Part shown: positions 7,962-15,720 of the stretch, in pieces
Position numbering within the stretch: position 1 is the stretch's first letter
How the letters are laid out: each line of letters begins with the position of its first letter
Assembly (NCBI RefSeq): GCF_016919245.1
Contig: NZ_JAFEJA010000001.1
Location: 2,170,001 to 2,234,000, forward strand
Origin: Streptomyces zhihengii
GTDB taxonomy: Bacteria; Actinomycetota; Actinomycetes; Streptomycetales; Streptomycetaceae
Direction: 5' to 3'
DNA: 64,000 nt
The notes under the pieces: model-generated
Seen by the model: only the letters and a program-made list of their open reading frames with translations
Told to the model about the DNA's origin: nothing
Database searches by the model: none
Program-made: the position numbers and the translations under genes

Positions 7962-9299
7962 GTGCCGACACTCCGCCCACCGGGCACCGCCCTGCGCCGA
8001 CTCGCCACCGCCGTCGGTGCCGCACTGCTGATCACCGGCGCCGCGGCCGGCCTGCCGTCCACCGCCGCGGCCTCCCCCGGCGCCCAGACCCGTCCCGCCG
8101 CGGCCCCCGCGGACACCCACACCACCACCCCCGCCCCCGCCGGTGCCGCCCGCGCGTCCACAGCCACCGCCGGCATCACCGCTGCCGCCGCCCCCGAACT
8201 GCTGCTCGGGCAGTCCACCCGGGCGGCCTGGGACGACTTCCACAGCTTCGGGCAGAACGCGGACGGCGGGTCCGTCTACTACGAACTGCGCTCCGGGGAC
8301 TGGGTCGGCCCCGGCCACCGCGACTACGCCACGCTGCTCGCGTCCCGGAACAGGACCGTGCAGATCGGCATCAGCTGGAAGGACAACCCGCCCGGCTTCC
8401 CCGGGGGCGACGAGAACACCAAGGCCGCCCGCTCCCGTGCCGTGACCGCCGAGATCGCGGCAGGCGGCCACACCGCGCAGCTCGACCGGCTGCTCACCTT
8501 CACCAACGCCCACCCGGGGGCCCGCTTCAAGCTCCGCCTCGACTACGAGGTCAGCAGCCACTACCACTGCACCGACGCGAGCTGCTCCTCCTACAAGGGG
8601 GCGTTCAACCGGCTGGCGTCCTACCTCGACAGCCGCTCCACGGCCCGCAACCTGGAGTACGTCTTCCACCCGGTGCGCGGCGAGTTCGAGGCCATGTACC
8701 CGGGTGACGCGGCGGTCGACTGGATGGGCGTCTCGGTCTTCGCGCACGAGCTGTGCCTGCCGATGTACGAACGCGGCTACCTCTACAACGGCACCCCGCC
8801 GCAGAACTACGACGTCGCCGCGAGCCAGTGCCGCAACGCGTACATCGGCACGGACGCCCACGGGAACCCGGCGGCGGTCTGGCGGAACTTCGACCACGAC
8901 GCCAACGTCCTGAAGCTGGTGAAGTTCGCCAGGGACCACGGCAAGCCGGTCGTGCTGTCCGAGGCGGGCATGATGAACTTCACCGCCGACGCGGGCGCCA
9001 CCCACGGCATGGAGCAGGAGCGCGGCGACCTGTGGGTGCGCCGGCTGTTCTCCCTGCTGAACTACCAGGGACCGATCCCCAATCTGCCCGGCACCCACGA
9101 CCTGCGCGGGGTGATCCGCTCGGTGGTCTACATCGATCTGGACTTCCGCTACGGCTGGGACGGGATCGACGACGGGAGCTTCGACTTCGCCCCGGACACC
9201 ACCTGGTTCGTCGACGGACGGCTGTCGCGCTACGGCGCGGCCAAGGCGTCCTTCTGCCAGGGGCTCGCGGCGAACGGCTTCACCGCGCGCTGCCGCTGA
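7962..9299 (+). CDS. secreted GH26-like (clan GH-A) glycoside hydrolase
   Basis: A 445-aa protein with GTG start (AAGGAG at -12 to -7). It has a twin-Ala signal peptide to about residue 40, then an Ala/Thr/Pro-rich spacer to about 80. The barrel has LDYEVSSHYHC (candidate acid/base Glu) and VVLSEAGMM (candidate nucleophile Glu). The segment YPGDAAVDWMGVSVF matches the equivalent YPGDRYVDWVGLSSF of the upstream GH26 gene, so the two are distant paralogues. No binding module is seen. Eight or so cysteines suggest disulfides outside the cell. Probably acts on the same plant or algal polysaccharide as its neighbour; substrate unknown. Confidence 0.7.
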   Translation: MPTLRPPGTALRRLATAVGAALLITGAAAGLPSTAAASPGAQTRPAAAPADTHTTTPAPAGAARASTATAGITAAAAPELLLGQSTRAAWDDFHSFGQNADGGSVYYELRSGDWVGPGHRDYATLLASRNRTVQIGISWKDNPPGFPGGDENTKAARSRAVTAEIAAGGHTAQLDRLLTFTNAHPGARFKLRLDYEVSSHYHCTDASCSSYKGAFNRLASYLDSRSTARNLEYVFHPVRGEFEAMYPGDAAVDWMGVSVFAHELCLPMYERGYLYNGTPPQNYDVAASQCRNAYIGTDAHGNPAAVWRNFDHDANVLKLVKFARDHGKPVVLSEAGMMNFTADAGATHGMEQERGDLWVRRLFSLLNYQGPIPNLPGTHDLRGVIRSVVYIDLDFRYGWDGIDDGSFDFAPDTTWFVDGRLSRYGAAKASFCQGLAANGFTARCR

Positions 9300-9320
9300 C
9301 CCCGCGCCGTCACCGGACCC

Positions 9321-9422
9321 GCCGCCGCACGGCCCATCGCGCGCGACCCGCACCGCCGCCGCACGGCCCATCCCGCACGACCCGCACCGCCGCCGCACGG
9401 CCCATCCCGCACGACCCGCACC
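9321..9422. repeat. 34-bp tandem repeat, three copies
   Basis: Copies of a 34-bp unit beginning GCCGCCGCACGGCCCATC start at 9321, 9355 and 9389, with a truncated start at 9432. A 14-bp segment of copies 2 and 3 (for example 9401-9414) is the exact reverse complement of 9461-9474, so a long-range stem can form next to the GH2 operators. Could serve as terminator of the upstream gene. Confidence 0.65.
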
Positions 9423-9474
9423 GCCGGACCCGCCGCCGCACGCCCTGGTGCCCGGCGGGTTCGTGCGGGATGGG

Positions 9475-9522
9475 TTTACAGCGTCCGTCCAACGATGTAA
9501 AAGCTCTCTCCAACGATGTAAA
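9475..9522. promoter_or_regulatory. probable operator array upstream of the GH2 gene
   Basis: A 14-bp sequence, TCCAACGATGTAAA, occurs twice (9488-9501 and 9509-9522), exactly 21 bp (two helical turns) apart. TTTACAGCG at 9475 is the inverted half-site of CGATGTAAA, giving an imperfect palindrome 9475-9501. This looks like a repressor site (LacI or GntR type) controlling the GH2 gene; it differs from the CGAAA motif, so a different regulator is likely. Confidence 0.55.
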
Positions 9523-9583
9523 GCATCCCGACCGCCGCCCGCCCCGGGCGGCGGTCCCCCGCACGTCCGACCAAGGAGCCCCG

Positions 9584-11941
9584 ATGCGTCCGTCGTTACC
9601 CCCGCAGAACCCCAGACGGCAGTCCCCGAGGTGGCGCCGGCTGACCACGGCGCTCGGCACGGCGGCCACGCTGTGCGCGGGCATGCTGCTGTCGGGCGGC
9701 CCCTCCCAGGCGGCGGAGGCCGCGTGGACTCCCAAACCCGCCCCGATGACGACCCCCTGGACCAACCAGGTCCCCGTCGACAAGCCGCTGAACGAGTACC
9801 CGCGCCCGCAGCTCACCCGCGCGGACTGGCTGAACCTCAACGGCATCTGGGACTTCGCGGTCACCGGCGCGAACGCCGGCCAGCCCGCGACGTTCGGCGA
9901 GCAGATCCGGGTGCCCTTCCCCGCGGAGTCGGCACTCTCCGGCATCCAGCGGAAGATCACCCAGAACGACAAGCTCTGGTACAAGCGCACCTTCACCGTG
10001 CCGGCCGGCTGGAGCGGCAAGCGCGTCCAGCTCAACTTCGGTGCCAGCGACTGGCGTACGACGGTGTGGGTCAACGGCCAGCAGGCGGGCGCCGTCCACA
10101 GCGGCGGCTACGACGCCTTCACCTACGACATCACCCCGCTGCTGAACGGCGGGACCAACACGATCGTCGTCTCCGTCTTCGACCCGAGCGAGACCGGCGG
10201 CCAGGCGGTCGGCAAGCAGCGCATCCGCGAGACCACCCCGCAGCCCGGCGGCGGCATCTTCTACACCGCCGCGTCCGGCATCTGGCAGACGGTGTGGCTG
10301 GAGCCCACCGCGCCGGCCCGCGTCACCCGCCTCGACATGGTCCCCGACCTCGGGAACAGCACCCTGCGGGTCACGGTGCACGGCGCCGGGGTCAGCGGCC
10401 ACCAGGCCCGGGTCACCGTCTCCACCGGCGGCACCGTCGTCGGCAGCGCCACCGGCCCGGTCGGCTCGGCGTTCACCGTGCCGGTCCCCGGCCCCCGGCT
10501 GTGGACGCCCGAGGACCCGTTCCTCTACGACGTCCGCACCGAACTGGTCTCCGGCGGCACCGTCGCCGACACCGTCGGCAGCTACACCGGTATGCGCTCG
10601 GTCTCCGTCGGCAGCGTCGGCGGCAAGCAGCGACTGCTCCTCAACGGCCGGCCCGTCTTCCACAACGGCACCCTCGACCAGGGGTACTGGCCCGACGGCA
10701 TCTACACCGCGCCGACGGACGACGCGCTCCGCTACGACCTCCAGAAGCACAAGGACCTCGGCTTCAACATGGTCCGCAAGCACATCAAGGTCGAACCGCA
10801 GCGCTGGTTCTACTGGGCGGACCGGCTCGGCCTGCTGGTGTGGCAGGACATGCCCTCCATGGACCTGCGCACCCCCGACGCGGCCGCCCGGGTCCAGTGG
10901 GAGGCCGAGTACGACCGCATCATCGACCAGCACCGCAGCTCCCCGTCCGTCGTCATGTGGGTCAACCAGAACGAGGGCTGGGGCCAGTACGACCAGGCCC
11001 GCATCGCCAACGAGGTCAAGGCGTACGACCCCTCGCGCCTCGTCAACAACATGAGCGGCGTCAACTGCTGCGGGTCGGTGGACGGCGGCAACGGCGACGT
11101 GGTCGACCACCATGTCTACGTGGGACCGGGCGTCACCCGGCCGTCCGCGACCCGGGCGGCGGTGCTCGGCGAGTTCGGCGGGCTCGGCTTCCGCGTCGCG
11201 GGGCACGAGTGGTACCCGGGCGGCGGCTTCTCCTACGAGAACCAGCAGAGCCTCGGCCACCTCAACGACCGCTACATCGGCCTGATCGACGCCATGCGCG
11301 AGACCCAGGTGCCGCTGGGCCTCTCCGCGTCCGTCTACACCGAGATCACCGACGTGGAGAACGAGGTGAACGGCCTGCTCACCTACGACCGCCAGGTCGT
11401 CAAGGTCGACGAGGCACGCGTCCGGGCCGCCAACCAGGCCCTGATCAACGCCTCCCGCAACCCGGCGGCCCCGACGGCCCTGCCCACCGGCGTCAACCGC
11501 TCCCTGCGGGTCACCACCCCCGGCTTCACCGACCGCTATCTGCGTCACCAGGACGCCCTCGGCTTCACCGAGGTCGTGAACGCCTCCAGCAGCGCGCTGC
11601 TCAAGGCCGACGCCACCTGGAAGATCGTCCCGGGCCTCGCGGACGGCGCGTGCTACTCCTTCGAGTCGCGCAACTTCCCCGGCCAGTACCTGCGCCACCG
11701 CGAGTACCGGGTGTACAAGGAGGCCGGCGACGGCGCCCTCTTCCGCGCCGACGCCACCTGGTGCCCGGCCCCGGCCACCGGCGGCGTCCGCCTGGCCTCG
11801 TACAACTTCCCGGACCAGTACCTGCGCCACTACGCCTCCGAGGTGTGGCTCGCCACCCCCGGCGGTACGCACGCCTACGACACGAACGACCGCTTCCGCG
11901 AGGACACCACCTGGTCGGTGGACAGCCCCTGGTCCCCCTGA
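9584..11941 (+). CDS. secreted GH2 glycoside hydrolase with C-terminal AbfB (CBM42) domain
   Basis: A 785-aa exo-glycosidase. The signal peptide runs to about residue 45 (GGPSQAAEA). Next come the GH2 sugar-binding jelly roll (WYKRTFTVP), immunoglobulin-like domain and TIM barrel. Acid/base Glu464 is in NQNEGWG and nucleophile Glu530 in LGEFGG. Residues about 640-785 are a beta-trefoil with repeated RYLRH / QYLRH units, an AbfB-type arabinofuranose-binding module. Start ATG 9584 follows AAGGAG. Expected to remove terminal sugars from arabinose-decorated polysaccharide outside the cell; specificity (galactosidase, mannosidase, other) is not readable. The promoter carries its own operator array. 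Confidence 0.88.
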   Translation: MRPSLPPQNPRRQSPRWRRLTTALGTAATLCAGMLLSGGPSQAAEAAWTPKPAPMTTPWTNQVPVDKPLNEYPRPQLTRADWLNLNGIWDFAVTGANAGQPATFGEQIRVPFPAESALSGIQRKITQNDKLWYKRTFTVPAGWSGKRVQLNFGASDWRTTVWVNGQQAGAVHSGGYDAFTYDITPLLNGGTNTIVVSVFDPSETGGQAVGKQRIRETTPQPGGGIFYTAASGIWQTVWLEPTAPARVTRLDMVPDLGNSTLRVTVHGAGVSGHQARVTVSTGGTVVGSATGPVGSAFTVPVPGPRLWTPEDPFLYDVRTELVSGGTVADTVGSYTGMRSVSVGSVGGKQRLLLNGRPVFHNGTLDQGYWPDGIYTAPTDDALRYDLQKHKDLGFNMVRKHIKVEPQRWFYWADRLGLLVWQDMPSMDLRTPDAAARVQWEAEYDRIIDQHRSSPSVVMWVNQNEGWGQYDQARIANEVKAYDPSRLVNNMSGVNCCGSVDGGNGDVVDHHVYVGPGVTRPSATRAAVLGEFGGLGFRVAGHEWYPGGGFSYENQQSLGHLNDRYIGLIDAMRETQVPLGLSASVYTEITDVENEVNGLLTYDRQVVKVDEARVRAANQALINASRNPAAPTALPTGVNRSLRVTTPGFTDRYLRHQDALGFTEVVNASSSALLKADATWKIVPGLADGACYSFESRNFPGQYLRHREYRVYKEAGDGALFRADATWCPAPATGGVRLASYNFPDQYLRHYASEVWLATPGGTHAYDTNDRFREDTTWSVDSPWSP

Positions 11942-11950
11942 CCGCCCCCG

Positions 11951-11983
11951 CCCGCCCCGGAGCCGCACCGGCCCCGGGGCGGG
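11951..11983 (+). terminator. terminator of the GH2 gene
   Basis: A perfect 10-bp stem (11951-11960 with 11974-11983, 13-nt loop) lies 9 nt after the GH2 stop. Confidence 0.7.
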
Positions 11984-12102
11984 CGCTCAGCGCGCGGGCC
12001 CGCGCCGTACCGCGCGCATACCCGGTTGGAACGGTCGGCCGTGGATGCGGTCCGGGAACGCAACCCTGCGAGGCCCCGGCTTTCGAGACCGTCATGGCAT
12101 CC

Positions 12103-12130
12103 ATCCGTGTGTCGCGAGGCGGACACGGAT
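12103..12130 (-). terminator. terminator of the Imm1-like gene
   Basis: An 8-bp stem ATCCGTGT/ACACGGAT (12103-12110, 12123-12130) lies 8 nt past the stop of the minus-strand gene at 12139. Confidence 0.5.
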
Positions 12131-12138
12131 GACCCACC

Positions 12139-12522
12139 TCAGCGGTCGACCACCCACCGCGCGTCCGCAGGCCATGAGCCCGCGCGGACGATGTGCTCCA
12201 CGAGCCTGAATGCCTCGCGGAGGGGGACGGTGTCCTCGTCCGGGTACTCGTCGTCCTGCCCGTGGGAGAGGACGAACCCGTCGCTCGCCCCCTGGGCACC
12301 GGGGTCCGCGGCGTGCTCCCCGGGATCACCCTCGCCTTCGAGCCGCATCACCATCGCGCGTTCGGTATTCGTCACGAAGGCCAATGCCCGTCCGGACGAG
12401 CTGGACAGCCACGTCTCCAGCCGACCGCTGTCGATCCTCGACCGAAGAATCTCCAGCACCGCCTCGGACGACACGGGGGCAGGGCTGTCGTCGTTGATCA
12501 CCCATGACTCGATCACGAACAC
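12139..12522 (-). CDS. Imm1-like immunity protein (predicted)
   Basis: About 127 aa from GTG 12522; start uncertain because no clear ribosome site is seen. The protein has GRALAFVTNTERAMVMRL, a central acidic stretch, SDGFVLSHGQDDEYPD, and ends VRAGSWPADARWVVDR. This pattern matches my memory of the Imm1 family, cytoplasmic antidotes to polymorphic toxins in actinobacteria. No toxin gene is adjacent; immediately upstream is a decayed XRE/DUF5753 regulator. It may be an orphan immunity gene, or a small actinobacterial protein only resembling Imm1. The extended frame to 12801 is an artefact of the pseudogene. Confidence 0.5.
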   Translation of the reverse strand: MFVIESWVINDDSPAPVSSEAVLEILRSRIDSGRLETWLSSSSGRALAFVTNTERAMVMRLEGEGDPGEHAADPGAQGASDGFVLSHGQDDEYPDEDTVPLREAFRLVEHIVRAGSWPADARWVVDR

Positions 12523-12544
12523 GACGATCTCACGCTGGAGGCCG

Positions 12545-12930
12545 CGGGTGCGGCCTGCCGGCTCGCACACCTTCCCGCGGACCACGAGCACCGAAGCACC
12601 CGCATCGCACAGGCGAGCAGGCGGTCGAGCTGCCCGCGCGCCACCTCCTCGCCGCCGGTGTGCCGCAGCAGCACCGACTCGTCGATGACGAACCACATGA
12701 CAGGCGATGGCCCGCAGCACCCCGAAGGCGCCCAGCGCCTCCTCCGCCCGCTCCACGAAATGGGCGCTCGCCATCCGCCGCCCCTGCTCGATCGACGCCA
12801 CCGAGGCGACCGAGTAGGTCAGCCGGTCGGCAAGCTGCTCCTGTGTGAAAGGGATCGCTCCCTGAAAACACCCTCAACGCCGCCCCGAACGCCGCGAGAG
12901 TGTCGGACGTTTCGGGTCCACTGCTGATGC
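12545..12930 (-). pseudogene. decayed XRE/DUF5753 transcriptional regulator
   Basis: Fragments of one family appear in three frames. SDTLAAFGAALRVF (12862-12910) continues, after removing one T of a TTTT run (AAAA at 12865-12868), as FTQEQLADRLTYSVAS then VASIEQGRR and VERAEEALGAFGVLRA, a helix-turn-helix. Then comes an abrupt jump to WFVIDESVLLRHTGG and GQLDRLLACA, the DUF5753 middle, with about 100 residues missing and the frame changed. The remainder is unrecognisable and there is no normal start codon. The intact relative is the gene at 60831-61718. One frameshift could be a sequencing error, but the internal deletion is real decay. Confidence 0.7.
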
Positions 12931-13009
12931 TCGGTACAACCGAGAGGTGTAGGGGTGGCGCGTTCCTTCGAGCACCAGGGCTCGCACCCGGGCCGGTACG
13001 GTCAGCGGC

Positions 13010-13198
13010 ATGACAACCGAGCGGGATGCCGTCGCCCTCCCCGAGAAGCCGGCCGAGTCCGAGAGCGAAAGGGACCGTCTCGGCCGGGCCGTCGACTGGT
13101 GGGAGTCCGAGTACGGTGCGGTGACCGAAGCCGAGATGGCCGAGGCGGCAGCCGAGCGCCGTGAGATCGAGCGAGCACACGCGCGGTCCACGGCGTGA
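13010..13198 (+). CDS. small hypothetical protein (62 aa)
   Basis: The frame MTTERDAVALPEKPAESESE continues as an acidic, Glu/Ala/Arg-rich, predicted helical protein ending AERREIERAHARSTA. The Ala/Glu content and third-position G/C fit a real gene. It is divergent from the decayed regulator and ends 2 nt before a strong bidirectional terminator. No family recognised; size and charge would suit an antitoxin or small DNA-binding partner, but that is only a guess. Confidence 0.5.
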   Translation: MTTERDAVALPEKPAESESERDRLGRAVDWWESEYGAVTEAEMAEAAAERREIERAHARSTA

Positions 13199-13200
13199 CT

Positions 13201-13241
13201 CGCGGCCCGGGCCCGGCACACCGTGCCGGGCCCGGGCCGCG
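13201..13241. terminator. bidirectional terminator
   Basis: A perfect 19-bp stem (13201-13219 with 13223-13241) with a 3-nt ACC loop lies between two convergent genes, ending the 62-aa gene and the SpoOM gene. Confidence 0.85.
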
Positions 13242-13258
13242 TCATGGGCGCCCGAGGA

Positions 13259-14251
13259 TCAGCCCTCGTCCTCGTCCTCGTCGCCCTCGAAGAAGTCCCC
13301 CACCTCGTCGACGACCTCGGCCGCGACCATCCCGCCGACGACGCCGACGGCGAGTCCGGCCGCGCCCGCGGCGACCGCGGTGCCCACGCCGGGGCCGGAG
13401 CCGTGGCCGTGGCCGTGGCCGTGGGTGTCATGGGAGCCGTGGCCGTGGGCGTACGGCTCGTACGAACCGTGGCCGTGTCCGGTGTCCCGTTCCACGAGCT
13501 GCCGCACCCAGGAGTCGACCTCGGTGTTCCAGTCGGTGACGCCCGCGTGGTGGCTGACGGTGAAGCGGGTGACGGCATCGTGGCCCTCGCCGTGGAAGCC
13601 GGCGCGCTTGTCGGCCTCCAGGACGACCTCGACACCGGCGGGGCCGGCCAGGAAGGTCACCTCGATCTCGGCGACCCGGTCCGCGTAGCGCGGCGAGGGG
13701 ACGATCTCGATCTCCTGGTAGAAGGGGAGCTGCTGGCCCGTGCCCCGGATGTGGCCGAGTTCGAGGTCGGCCGAGGCGAAGCCGAAGCCGAGTTGCCCGA
13801 AGGCTTCGAGGATCGCCTCCTGGACGGGCAGCGGGCGGACGGCGACCTGGTCGATGTCGCCGCTGTCCTTCGCGCCGGCGACGCCCAGTTCGGTGCGGAC
13901 ACCGAGCACGATGCCGAGGGCCTGGCCGTACAGCTCGGTGACGGGCGTCTCCCAGGGCAGGTCCAGGGCGAACGGCACCCGGCGCAGTTCGCCGGCGGCG
14001 AGCCGGAAGTTGCCACCGACGGTGAAGCGGCCGAAACCGACCGTGCCCTCGGACTCGCCGTCCTCGTGCTCGGCCTCCACGCGGGCGACCAGTTCCAGGG
14101 TGATGTGCTCGATCGTGAAGTCGGAGTCCCCGCCCTTCAGATGCACTTCTCCCGTGAGGCTCCCGCCCGGCGTCACCGCGCCCGGATCGAGGACCGTGTC
14201 CACCTCGGGACCGCCCACACCGAGCGTTCCGAGCAGTCGCTTGAACACCAT
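13259..14251 (-). CDS. SpoOM-family sporulation-control protein
   Basis: A 330-aa protein. Residues 1-240 form the arrestin-like SpoOM fold (MVFKRLLGTLGVGGPEVDTV, then DPGAVTPGGSLTGEVHLKGG), named after a Bacillus sporulation phosphorelay modulator; the role in actinomycetes is unknown. The tail is unusual: a His/Gly-rich stretch (about 270-295, with HGHGHGHG) that could bind metal, a Gly/Ala/Val segment that may be a short membrane helix, and a very acidic end (EGDEDEDEG). The ATG at 14251 is chosen because GAAGGAG lies upstream; a longer frame is not supported. Confidence 0.88.
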   Translation of the reverse strand: MVFKRLLGTLGVGGPEVDTVLDPGAVTPGGSLTGEVHLKGGDSDFTIEHITLELVARVEAEHEDGESEGTVGFGRFTVGGNFRLAAGELRRVPFALDLPWETPVTELYGQALGIVLGVRTELGVAGAKDSGDIDQVAVRPLPVQEAILEAFGQLGFGFASADLELGHIRGTGQQLPFYQEIEIVPSPRYADRVAEIEVTFLAGPAGVEVVLEADKRAGFHGEGHDAVTRFTVSHHAGVTDWNTEVDSWVRQLVERDTGHGHGSYEPYAHGHGSHDTHGHGHGHGSGPGVGTAVAAGAAGLAVGVVGGMVAAEVVDEVGDFFEGDEDEDEG

Positions 14252-14285
14252 CGTGGCGTTCACTCCTTCGTGCGTCCGTGCCACC

Positions 14286-14301
14286 TCTACATGACTGTAG
14301 A
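14286..14301. promoter_or_regulatory. palindrome TCTACATGACTGTAGA in the SpoOM promoter
   Basis: A 6-bp inverted repeat with 4-nt spacer lies about 35 nt upstream of the SpoOM start. Read on the minus strand, a TATTCT that could be a -10 box lies just upstream of it. A repressor or activator site is plausible; no family assigned. Confidence 0.35.
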
Positions 14302-14424
14302 AGAATAGGGGCAGGTGCCCGCCAACCACGGCGCACCCCACGCCACTTGGCCGGACAACGGCCGAAACCCGACGCTCTCCGCGGCCGGCAGCCGTCGGGC
14401 GCCGCGCCTGCGGCGGATCTGCCG

Positions 14425-15714
14425 TCAGTGAGCGGCGCCGCAGGGACAGTCCAGCGGGCGGGCCGCGGCTGTCCCGGAGGAGGGCCTCAGCATCCGCACG
14501 GCCTGCCGGGCGACCACCAGTGTCTGCCGGAGCGCGGGAAGCGGGCGACGTTCGACTTCCGTCCGGAGGTAGAGACGGGCCGCCCGGCACAACAGGGCGG
14601 CAGCGGCGGCCGGACGGCGCAGCCTGATCAGGACACGCAGGCGCTTCGCCTGAAGCACCAGCTCGATCCTGGCCCCGCCCTCCTCGCGACGGCTCAGCTC
14701 GACGGCGTCGGACACCACCCTGAGCGCCCGCCCGCCGTCCCCGGTGCGAAGGTAGAACTCGGCCCACGTACCGCCCAGCAGGGCCAGTGCGCTGCTGCGC
14801 TGCGCCGCCTGCTCGAAAGTCTGCTGACTGCGCGTCAGGTGGTACCGGGCCTCTCGCGTCGTGCCGTGGGCCACCAGGATCTCCGCCACCCGCTGGTGGA
14901 AGAAGCCCTGTGCCGTCAGCCGCCCGTCCGACAGCGCCTCCCCCTCGGTGTAGAGCCGCAGCGCCCGGCCGTGCTCGCCGCGCTCCGCCGCGTGTCTGCC
15001 CAGGAAGTGGAGCGACGACGCCACGGCGTGGCGAACGGCGGCGTCGGCCGCGGCCCGGTCACGCCCGAGTGCGACCGACCGCTCGAAGTGGTGAGCCGCC
15101 CGCGGCGGATCGGCGTAGTAGTAGGTCAGTCCGAGACTGTGTTCGTACTCCGCGACCCAACGGGCCCCGCCCGGGGTCTCCATCAGACCGGCGCATTCGT
15201 CGAGCGCGGCCCGTGCCCCCTCGTAGTCGCTGACGTCGGTCCGCGAGCGGGACATGGTGAGCAGCGCCGCGACGCGCTCGTCGCTGTCGCGGCTCACGGC
15301 CACCGCACGGACGATGAGGTCGCGCCGGAACCGGTCGCCGTTGGCGAAGAGCGCGTGGAAGCGCGCGGCCGAGAGCAGCAGTCCCGACACGGGTGCACCG
15401 GCCTCTTCGACGGCGTCGATCAGCGCCAGGACACCCCTGCCGAAGTCCTCGTGCTCGCGGAAGCGGCTGCTCGTCCCCACGGTGAGCACGACGTCGAAGG
15501 CGAGCCCCAGCAGCTCACGCGTCGTCTCCGGCGCCAGGTCCCCGCGCACCAGGACCGCGCCGCTCACGAGCGCCGCCAGCCTCGGGAACCGGTCCGGGTC
15601 CGTATAGCGCTCGGGATGGGCCACGGCGTCGGCGATCCGGCCGGGGTAGACCGCCCGCCCCTCCTCCTCCAGCGCCCGGCGCCACGCGCCGAGTCCGGCA
15701 GCGGGTTCGGCCAT
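14425..15714 (-). CDS. TPR-repeat protein, probable sensor partner of the STAND ATPase
   Basis: A 429-aa, helix-rich, Ala/Arg/Leu-rich protein with degenerate tetratricopeptide repeats (for example LGRHAAERGEHGRALRLYTE). It has no signal peptide or membrane segment. Its ATG lies in the same reading frame as the upstream STAND ATPase, separated only by the codons TGA CCC. In STAND proteins a TPR array normally follows the NTPase domain as the ligand sensor, so this looks like the sensor half translated separately, by UGA readthrough, or split by a nonsense mutation. A GGAG 12 nt before its ATG allows independent initiation. Confidence 0.85.
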   Translation of the reverse strand: MAEPAAGLGAWRRALEEEGRAVYPGRIADAVAHPERYTDPDRFPRLAALVSGAVLVRGDLAPETTRELLGLAFDVVLTVGTSSRFREHEDFGRGVLALIDAVEEAGAPVSGLLLSAARFHALFANGDRFRRDLIVRAVAVSRDSDERVAALLTMSRSRTDVSDYEGARAALDECAGLMETPGGARWVAEYEHSLGLTYYYADPPRAAHHFERSVALGRDRAAADAAVRHAVASSLHFLGRHAAERGEHGRALRLYTEGEALSDGRLTAQGFFHQRVAEILVAHGTTREARYHLTRSQQTFEQAAQRSSALALLGGTWAEFYLRTGDGGRALRVVSDAVELSRREEGGARIELVLQAKRLRVLIRLRRPAAAAALLCRAARLYLRTEVERRPLPALRQTLVVARQAVRMLRPSSGTAAARPLDCPCGAAH

Positions 15715-15720
15715 GGGTCA
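15712..15720 (-). other. in-frame UGA-CCC-AUG junction between STAND ATPase and TPR protein
   Basis: On the minus strand the sequence reads GAG ACG GTC TGA CCC ATG GCC, all in one frame. The stop context is UGAC, generally the leakiest for readthrough. Readthrough would make a hydrolase-NB-ARC-TPR protein of about 1069 aa. Reinitiation or a true nonsense mutation are the alternatives. Confidence 0.5.

Noticed and set aside
12530..13219. 229-codon minus-strand frame
   Set aside because: It only contains pieces of the decayed regulator and antisense of the 62-aa gene.
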